Origin: an uncultured Sutterella sp.
GTDB taxonomy: Bacteria > Pseudomonadota > Gammaproteobacteria > Burkholderiales > Burkholderiaceae_F
Length of the DNA stretch: 32,721 bases
Reading direction: 5' to 3'
Assembly (NCBI GenBank): GCA_900538905.1
Contig: UPZS01000024.1
Coordinates: 1 to 32,721 of the forward strand
A model generated the notes under the pieces. It was not told the DNA's origin and searched no databases. It saw only the letters and a list, made by a program, of their open reading frames with translations. Positions 7,936 through 14,300 of the stretch are shown here, piece by piece. The position numbers and the translations under genes are program-made. Positions within the stretch are counted from its first letter, which is position 1. Each line of letters starts with the position of its first letter.

Positions 7936-8235
7936 ATGGCTGCACCTCGCCGCAAATACACCAACGAAATGAAGCTCAATGCCGTCCACCTCGTGCAAAA
8001 TGAGGGACGTCGAGCCTGCGATGTCGCTGACGAACTCGGCATTGACCGCAACACCCTCTACGCCTGGCTGCGCGATGCTCGCAACGGTAAACTCTCCACT
8101 GATGATCCTGCCCGCGAGGTCACGCCCGAGCAGGCTGAAATTTCTCGCCTGCGAGCTGAGCTCGCGCGCTCCCGTCAGGAGTGTGCGCTGCTAAAAAAAT
8201 TCGCGGCGTACCTCAGCACGACCGGCCTCAAGTGA
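7936..8235 (+). CDS. IS3-family transposase OrfA (DNA-binding subunit)
   Basis: 99 residues. An N-terminal helix-turn-helix of the transposase_8 type (YTNEMKLNAVHLVQNEGR, then VADELGIDRNTLYAWLRD) binds the IS ends. A Leu/Glu/Arg-rich helix follows (AEISRLRAELARSRQECALLKKF), typical of the leucine-zipper-like multimerisation region. AGGAG lies 9 bases before the ATG. The frame ends at 8235, overlapping orfB. The slippery A7 run near its end should let some ribosomes shift into orfB and make the fused transposase, while OrfA alone usually acts as a regulator or repressor. Confidence 0.92.
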   Translation: MAAPRRKYTNEMKLNAVHLVQNEGRRACDVADELGIDRNTLYAWLRDARNGKLSTDDPAREVTPEQAEISRLRAELARSRQECALLKKFAAYLSTTGLK

Positions 8236-8243
8236 GGTACGCC
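8193..8243 (+). promoter_or_regulatory. Programmed -1 ribosomal frameshift signal (orfA to orfB)
   Basis: The heptamer A-AAA-AAA lies at 8193-8199 in the orfA frame, followed by a 5-base spacer and a perfect 11-base-pair stem (GGCGTACCTCA at 8205-8215 with TGAGGTACGCC at 8233-8243; 17-base loop). OrfB is exactly in the -1 frame. This is the classical arrangement for making the OrfAB transposase in IS3-family elements. The orfB GTG codon lies at the start of the 3' stem arm. Confidence 0.85.
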
Positions 8244-9176
8244 TTCATTCGTGAGACCCTCGCGGATCGCGAGCTCTATGGCATGCCACTCTCTGAACGG
8301 TGCCGCATCCTTGGCGTCAGCACCAGCGGGTATTACGAATGGCTGCACCGCCGGAATGGCCGACCTCGAAAGAAACTTCATGTTCCCAAGCGAGTAATGC
8401 TCAGCGACGAGACCGTGCTTGCAAGCGTCCGCCGCCTGCGCGGACTGCTCGGCTACACGCCCGGATACCGTCAGTTCCATGAACTCCTGCGCAAGCGGGG
8501 GATCCGGGTCGGCGTTACCCGCCTTCAGCGCCTGCTTAGAACCAACGGCTTCATCGGATATCGACACAGCAAGCGCCCCTACAAGACAACGGACAGCAAC
8601 CACGACATGACGGTGTATCCCAACCTTCTCAACCGCGACTTCAGCCCTGGAAAGCTCAATCGCGCTTGGGTTTCGGACATTACATACCTGCCGACGCCGA
8701 ACGGAACTTCGTACTTGGCGACCTTCATGGATCTGGGCAGCCGGAGAATCTTGGGGTGGGCGATCGATACGAAGATGACAACGGAGCTCATCTTGAAGGC
8801 CCTGGACATGGCTGTGCAGACACGCAGGCAGGAGAGACTTTCCGTGGTCGGCACGATTGTGCACTCGGATCGAGGTTCGCAGTACTGCTCTCAGAAGTTT
8901 CAGGGCCGCCTGGCTCAGCTGAACATGCGGCCGTCGATGAGCCGGTCGGGGAACTGCTGGGACAACGCGCCCGGCGAGTCGATTTGGAGCTCGCTAAAGC
9001 GCGAGGTGCTCATTGGCTGGAAAAGGTTTGCCGGCCACGAAGCAGCGGTCACCGCCGTGACTCACTGGATCCATGTTTACAATCATGTCCGTCCTCATTC
9101 CTCCATTGCAATGAAGACGCCGCTTGAATACGAAGAGGACTTGGCAACGAGCAAGTCCGTCAAGCCTAGCGCTTAA
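8232..9176 (+). CDS. IS3-family transposase OrfB (DDE catalytic part)
   Basis: Integrase-core part of the transposase. The frame is open from 8181; 8232 is a possible GTG start overlapping the orfA stop (GTGA), and the frameshift product would begin at 7936. An HTH_21-like segment (SDETVLASVRRLRGLLGYTPGYR) precedes the rve core. Counting from 8181, the catalytic triad is Asp166 (WVSDITYL), Asp230 (VHSDRGSQYCS) and Glu266 (DNAPGESIWSSLK). The last two are 35 residues apart, the DD(35)E signature of IS3. The C-terminal HVRPHSSIAMKTPLEYE motif is typical. There are no internal stops, so the element may be active. Confidence 0.92.
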   Translation: MRYAFIRETLADRELYGMPLSERCRILGVSTSGYYEWLHRRNGRPRKKLHVPKRVMLSDETVLASVRRLRGLLGYTPGYRQFHELLRKRGIRVGVTRLQRLLRTNGFIGYRHSKRPYKTTDSNHDMTVYPNLLNRDFSPGKLNRAWVSDITYLPTPNGTSYLATFMDLGSRRILGWAIDTKMTTELILKALDMAVQTRRQERLSVVGTIVHSDRGSQYCSQKFQGRLAQLNMRPSMSRSGNCWDNAPGESIWSSLKREVLIGWKRFAGHEAAVTAVTHWIHVYNHVRPHSSIAMKTPLEYEEDLATSKSVKPSA

Positions 9177-9198
9177 GCGCTTCACGCCTATCTCACCG

Positions 9199-9231
9199 GC
9201 TTAACAAGTCCGGATTTCGCGCCCCACCCCA
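9199..9231 (-). repeat. Right inverted repeat of the IS3-family element
   Basis: Contains TTAACAAGTCCGGA (9201-9214), the exact complement of the left repeat core, and ends in GCCCCACCCCA, which reads TGGGGTGGGGC inward. The outer boundary is inferred. Confidence 0.7.
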
Positions 9232-9588
9232 GTATTGCCTGCGCTGGTACAAAACGAAATCCATCCTTACTATCAGGATCAGGACGTCGTGCCGTTTATT
9301 CAAGACAAGGGAATTGTCGTGCAGGCATGGTTCCCGTTGGGCGGACGCGGTTGGACGAAGTCCGTACTCGGAAATCCTATCATTGCCAAAATTGCCGAAG
9401 CGCACAGTAAGAGCGCCGCTCAGGTTGTACTGCGTTGGAATCTGCAACGGAATGTCTCCGTGATTCCCGGATCAAGCAATCCGGCTCACATAAAAGAGGA
9501 TACGGAGATTTTCGACTTTGAGCTGTCGGATTCGGACATGAAGGCCATTGCAGCGCTTGATCGTCACGAAAAGCACGAATGGTACTGA
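9232..9588 (+). pseudogene. Aldo/keto reductase, 3' remnant truncated by the IS3 element
   Basis: About 118 codons of the C-terminal half of an NADPH-dependent aldo/keto reductase of the 2,5-diketo-gluconate reductase type. Seen are LVQNEIHPYYQDQDVVPF (the QxExHP strand), IVVQAWFPLGG, AAQVVLRWNLQRNVSVIPGS (nicotinamide and phosphate binding) and DSDMKAIAALDR near the end. The N-terminal half, with the catalytic Asp, Tyr and Lys, is missing; the IS right end abuts directly. A TTG at 9235 could start translation, but half a TIM barrel should not be active. Its 5' part is not found on the other side of the IS, so the loss involved a deletion and not just an insertion. Confidence 0.88.
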
Positions 9589-9642
9589 GAAAGACCGGGC
9601 GAACAATTTTATTGATTAGTCGGCTAAAAAATTCAGAGAAGC

Positions 9643-9680
9643 AAAACCGGCAAGAATGCAAAAGATTCCTTGCCGGTTTT
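9643..9680. terminator. Bidirectional terminator between the reductase remnant and the Tat-signal gene cluster
   Basis: A 12-base inverted repeat AAAACCGGCAAG / CTTGCCGGTTTT (9643-9654 and 9669-9680), extendable by AAT/ATT with a bulge. T runs are built into the arms. It separates two convergent genes. Confidence 0.75.
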
Positions 9681-9711
9681 GTGCTTGTGGAAAAAAACGA
9701 CGAAAAGGAAC

Positions 9712-10182
9712 TCATCGGCGCATCCCGCCGCCTCTGCCGAAGCCTCCGGCTCCGCGTCCAGGACCTGCCGGCTGACGCGGAAACGCTTTGTTCGGGGTGT
9801 AGCGCACCGGAGCGCCCGGCGGATTGGGCACCATGCCCGGACGAGGCACAGGTGTACTGGGACGGTAAGGCTGACTGTAGTCGCGGCGGGCCGGAGCTTG
9901 GGGCGGACGACTTGTTTGTGGCCTGGTGTTGCCCAGTAGATGGTCGCGGTATTGACCGGAGGTATACCGCTTGCCGTCTTCATTCCAATACTGCCCGTCC
10001 CATTGTCCTTTGCGAGCTTCCTGACGCAGGCGCTGCCGATCGGCGGCGTCGCCGACACCGCTCAAAACATCGTTGATCGGTGGTTCAGACGCCGAGCGGG
10101 CCAGTCCCGGGACTACGGCAGTCAGGACAAGCGCACCGGTGCATCCGAAAAGTTGTCGGCGTGAAAGAAACTCAAAGGACAT
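9712..10182 (-). CDS. Exported small protein with WDGxYW core, paralogue C of three
   Basis: I do not recognise a named family. 156 residues. The N-terminus SRRQLF followed by GALVLTAVVPGLARSA looks like a twin-arginine signal, so export to the periplasm is likely. The core (about 36-85) reads VLSGVGDAADRQRLR, then GQWDGQYWNEDGKRYTSGQYRDHLL, which is the same block as in the two genes upstream but more diverged. From residue 90 it is Pro/Arg/Gly-rich low complexity and ends GGFGRGGGMRR. It is the third gene of the row; the gap to the second gene is 39 bases, the same as between the first and second. No strong ribosome binding site is visible. Codon use is GC-rich in the tail. Confidence 0.7.
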   Translation of the reverse strand: MSFEFLSRRQLFGCTGALVLTAVVPGLARSASEPPINDVLSGVGDAADRQRLRQEARKGQWDGQYWNEDGKRYTSGQYRDHLLGNTRPQTSRPPQAPARRDYSQPYRPSTPVPRPGMVPNPPGAPVRYTPNKAFPRQPAGPGRGAGGFGRGGGMRR

Positions 10183-10221
10183 CTGTCTTAACCATTTTCG
10201 AAAGAATCATCGAAATGCAGC

Positions 10222-10644
10222 TTATCTCGGACCTGGGCCCGGACCGGGACCTCCCGGTCCCCAACCGCCGGGACGAGCGCCGTGGTGCGGTCCGGGTTCC
10301 GGATGGTGCGGCGGCGGGCCAGGCCGACGTGGCGGCGGAGGCGGGGGTGCGGCCGGACGAGGCGGAGGCGGCGGAGCCGGCGGTTGGTAGCGCGAAAGCC
10401 AAAAGTCGCGGTATTCCAGCGGTGTGTACCGGTGTCCACCGTAATTCCAGTAGTGACCGTCCCAATGGCCGTGACCGTAATTGTCTCGAATCCACTCTCG
10501 CTGCAAGGCGTCTCCGACGCCGATCAGGATGTCGGCAAGCAGTTGATCGGAATGCGAGTGGGCCAATGCAAGACACGGCACGCTCGTGAGCGCCAAAGCG
10601 GCAACGGATGTTTGCAATATACGGCGTCGAGTCAGTATGGTCAT
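10222..10644 (-). CDS. Exported small protein with WDGxYW core, paralogue B of three
   Basis: 140 residues. The N-terminus LTRRRILQ with TSVAALALTSVPCLALA resembles a twin-arginine signal ending in an ALA cleavage site. The mature core is LLADILIGVGDALQREWIR, then GHWDGHYWNYGGHRYTP and YRDFWLSRYQPPAP, nearly identical to paralogue A. The tail is proline-rich (runs PPPPP), then His/Pro/Gly-rich (PPHHPEPGPHHG), ending GPGPGPR. The His-rich stretch could bind metal, but this is only a thought. It lies 39 bases after paralogue A and 39 before C on the same strand, so one transcript is likely. Low-complexity DNA makes antisense frames look open here; they are shadows. Confidence 0.7.
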   Translation of the reverse strand: MTILTRRRILQTSVAALALTSVPCLALAHSHSDQLLADILIGVGDALQREWIRDNYGHGHWDGHYWNYGGHRYTPLEYRDFWLSRYQPPAPPPPPRPAAPPPPPPRRPGPPPHHPEPGPHHGARPGGWGPGGPGPGPGPR

Positions 10645-10683
10645 TTTGTCGGTTCTCTCAAACGGTTCAATCAGATTGACGGT

Positions 10684-11166
10684 TTAACGAGGTCCGGGGC
10701 CGCCGGGGCCGCGATCGTTACCTGGACCTCTGCCAGGACCATTTCTGCCGGGCCCCGGGCCTTGACCCGGATTGCCGGGACCTCGTCCGCCGTTGCCGGG
10801 ACCGCGGCCGGGAGGATTGCCGGGGCCGCAGGGACCGTTGCCGCAGGGCGGGGGATTACGGTTTGGACCCGGTGCCGGACGCGGCTGCGGACGCGGAGCG
10901 GGCGGCTCGTAGCGAGACAGCCAGAAATCTCGATATTGGGTCGGCGTGTAACGGCGGCCTTCATAGTGCCAGTAGTGGCCGTCCCAACGACCGCGACCGT
11001 AGTGTTCACGGATGTAGTCGCGCTTCATGGCGTCTCCGACACCGATCAGAATATCGGCAAGAAGACTGTCGGCGTTGGCAAGCGCAATGCCCGGAACGGC
11101 ACCGACTGCCAAAACGGCCGTGGCGCTTTGAATGAGGCGGCGACGAGAGAATGAGATGTTTGTCAT
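10684..11166 (-). CDS. Exported small protein with WDGxYW core, paralogue A of three
   Basis: 160 residues from the ATG at 11166, chosen because AGGAGA lies 7 bases upstream and the signal then starts properly; a longer frame to 11223 adds nothing recognisable. The signal SRRRLIQ plus ATAVLAVGAVPGIALA is Tat-like. The core LLADILIGVGDAMKRDYIR, GRWDGHYWHYEGRRYTP, YRDFWLSRYEPPAP is shared with paralogue B. The tail after residue 90 is Gly/Pro/Asn/Arg repeats (GPGNPPGRGPGN type) with a single CGNGPCG pair of cysteines. It is probably the first gene of a three-gene unit; the upstream 184-base gap to the helicase gene should hold the promoter, but I could not fix one. The family is unknown to me. 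Confidence 0.72.
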   Translation of the reverse strand: MTNISFSRRRLIQSATAVLAVGAVPGIALANADSLLADILIGVGDAMKRDYIREHYGRGRWDGHYWHYEGRRYTPTQYRDFWLSRYEPPAPRPQPRPAPGPNRNPPPCGNGPCGPGNPPGRGPGNGGRGPGNPGQGPGPGRNGPGRGPGNDRGPGGPGPR

Positions 11167-11350
11167 AGCTGTCTCCTGGGGAAGACATCGAAGATCACTG
11201 AAAAAGACTTTTGTTCCTGGCAATTATCTTATTCCGGACAAAAGTAAGCCGACGTAAAGATTTGCTTGGAAAATGCGAAATAGCACAGCAAAATCAGTAC
11301 GAACCCAGATTCAGTTTACTGCGGCCGACGACCAATTTGAGAGTCGAACC

Positions 11351-14300
11351 TCAGAAAATCAATTCCGTTTGGGCGCTGTTGCCGCGTTTGAGGTGAAGGG
11401 TCGGCAAAACGACGGCAAGCTCAGGATCTTCCGGGTTTTTGCGCCAGGCAACGATAAAGCCGATCTCGGCGGACTGAACCGTAAAGCCGCTCTTTTTGAG
11501 TTGCGCCAGACGGGCTTGGAAAGCTTTTGAATAAACAACCAGACGCACGACGTCGGTGGACGTGCGAATCGTGAGGCCCTCTTCGATGGGCGTGAGCGGA
11601 AAGCCCGCTCGCATCGACAGAATCAATCGCTTCTTGTCTTCGAAATAATCGAGCCAAACGTCTTCGTGCGTGAGCGTGAGCGTCAGTTCGTCAGGCGCGT
11701 TGTACGCTGTTTTATCGACAGACGGATGAACGGTCTCGGGCAGCGTCTGGTTTAAGAGCGCGCCGCGGTAGTGAATGGTGAGGTCAAAGCGCGCGCGGGT
11801 CATGCCCACATAGAGCTTGCGTCTGGCGTCATCGTCTTCAAAGGAGCGCGAGGCGTAAAGAATGTAGACGTGATCGAACTCGCGTCCCTTGGCCTTGTGG
11901 ATGGTGGACACAACGATGCTCGAAGCCGTGCGCTCAAAGGTGTCTTCAAGGACTGATTCGCGAAGGAATTCTTCGAAGTCGGCAAGGTAGAAGAAACCTT
12001 CGGCGGGCAACACGGCGGTAAAGGATTCGATGAGGCGAAGGACGTTGTCAAGCCAGATACTGGCACCGTAGCTTGCTTTAAGCCATTGCTCGGCATCGGC
12101 AAAAAGACGCACGGAAGCACGCTTTTGACCGTGCATCTGTGCGGTCATGTATTTCAGTAGAGCGCGTACCTCGGCAAGATTGGCGACACCGACGCTTTTT
12201 TGCGACTGAATAAGCGAAACGGCAACGCCCGTTTTCTTCAGCATGGCGCACAGCGTAAACGCTTCTTCGTTGGTGTTGGTGAGAACCGCACAACTGCCCG
12301 AGAGCTTGCCGCAGGAAAGATCCGAAATGATGCCTTTGACGAGAGCCTCCTCGAAATGCTCGGACGTGTGGCTCACGAGGCGCACAGAACCCGTATCGTT
12401 ACGCACTGCGGTCAATGCGTGAGTCTTGAGGCGAGCCTTGATTTTGCTCACAAAGGCGTTGCTGAAGTCAACCACCGCGGGCGTGCTGCGGTAGTTTTCC
12501 GTCATTTCATGGCGCACGGCATCGCGCTTGGCAAGCATATCCTGCATGAAGCGACCGTCGGCGCCGCGGAAAGCGTAGATGTTCTGATCGTCGTCGCCCA
12601 CGGCAATCACGCGAAGCGTTTCGTTGTGCTCAATGAGCGCATCGACAAGCGCGGCTTCGGAGGCGTCCATATCCTGTGCTTCGTCAATCACGAGCACCGT
12701 TTTGCCGATGCGCGAGGGCTCGGCATTGCCCGAAGCGATCTCTTTGGCGGCTTTGAGAACGATGCCGTCGGCTTCCTGCAGTGAACCGTAACGGCCGAGT
12801 ATGTCGAAGGCGTAGGAGTGAAAGGTCTTGATGTCGACAAAATAAGCGGCTTTGCCCACGAGTTCGATGAGTCGGCGCTTAAATTCGGTGGCGGCCGCGC
12901 GCGAGAAGGTGAGCATCAGGAGCTGTTCGCTGCGAACATCTTCCCGAACGAGAAGGCTTGCAAGCTTGTGCACCAAGACACGCGTCTTGCCGCTTCCGGG
13001 CCCTGCGGCCACCACGACGAACTGCGCTTGTTCGTCGATGATCACGCGCTGCTTCTCGGAGAGTTGACCGAAGATGCGGTTGCGCAGCGAGGGCGTCAGG
13101 CCGAGATTGAGCTCATCGGCGGCTGTCCCCGCAAAGTACTTGTTGAGGAACTCCTGGTAGTCGAGCTCGAAGTAATCTCGCACGTACTGCAATGCCGCCT
13201 GATAGTCGGCCAGCATCAGGTTGGCGTAGCGACCGACGATGTGAACCTGTTGCACCTTCTGGCGGTAGTGTTCCGAAAACTGAGCGTAGTCCTGCTTGCG
13301 GTAGCGGCGCTTGTTGTCGAGCTCAACACGCTCGAGGGTCATACCCTGGTACGAAACCATAAAGCCGCCTTCGAGCGACAAAACACCCGTGCGGTGCAGG
13401 AACAAAAGCGCGTTTTCAATGTCGCGCAGCGTGACGGGCGTCTCGGAAAGCCAGCTTTGCTGGCGGTAGTCGCGCAGCAGCTGTACGGCGGAAAAAGAGA
13501 GCGAGACGTAGTCGGGCGAGGCGGTGCTCACAGCGCTTGCGGCCATTGATTTGAGCGTCTCAACGATAAAGGCGCACAGGTCGGCTCGCATCTGCGCGGC
13601 GGCTTCAAGTTCCTGCGTCGTGCGTTTGGTTGCGAGAGAAACGTTTTGCGAACCGCGGGTGCGGCGCATTTCGTCAAGCTGCCCTGCAGCTTTCATGTAC
13701 ATCAAGAGGGTCGTGATCTTCTTGACGTCGCTGGAACAACCTCCGGCCAAGGCTTCGTTGTTGAGTTCCTTGAGGTTGAAGTCGGCGCGTCCGCCGTCGG
13801 ACAGACGACGGATGAGAAGCGATTCGAGAGTCTGGTATGTCCCGAGAACGGAAGAAGCCGCTTTGAGGTGACGTTTGCTGACCGTGGCGGCCATGTCGTT
13901 GTCGTCGTGCAATACGCCGGCCTGGCGCAGTTTGCCGATAACGGCAACGACTTGAGAAAGTGCGATGCCCAGGCGATCGGCCAGCCAGTCGGTGCGGGTT
14001 TCGGCCGGTTCCCCTTTGGTCTTGTAGCCGCTGCGAGCGGAAATGAGCGAAGCGACGATGCGCACGGCTTCGTTGCGCTCGGACTCACCGGCAAAGAGGG
14101 GGCTAGCTTCGATGCGCTCTCGCGCTTCCATGGTGCTTTTGACGGCAACGCTGGTGGCGTATACGCGCGGAGCGTTCATAGAGCGGCGCACGTAACCGGC
14201 GATCTCCAAAGCGGCAATCGCGTTTTTGACCTTGGTGTCAAGCTGCAGTTCGTCGTACTCGAGACCGGCTTTGCGCGCAAGCTCGAGCGGAGAAATTGAA

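Larger units (their letters stand above)
7854..9231 (+). mobile_element. IS3-family insertion sequence, about 1.38 kb
   Basis: Two overlapping transposase frames flanked by inverted repeats. The inner part of the repeats is a perfect 14-base match (TCCGGACTTGTTAA at 7872-7885; its complement at 9201-9214). The outer part matches more loosely as TGAGATGAGGGTGC on the left and TGGGGTGGGGCGC read inward on the right, which places the ends near 7854 and 9231. IS3 elements usually start with TG and make 3-4 base target duplications. None is seen here (TTT on the left, GTA on the right), which points to deletion or recombination after insertion. All coding parts look intact. Confidence 0.85.

Noticed and set aside
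9949..10164. Plus-strand open frames over paralogues B and C
   Set aside because: Low-complexity GC-rich DNA leaves all frames open; only the minus frames show signals, the shared core and regular spacing.
10700..10870. Short repeated GC-rich units that look array-like
   Set aside because: They are the Gly/Pro/Arg codons of the paralogue A tail; there are no regular spacers, so it is not a CRISPR array.
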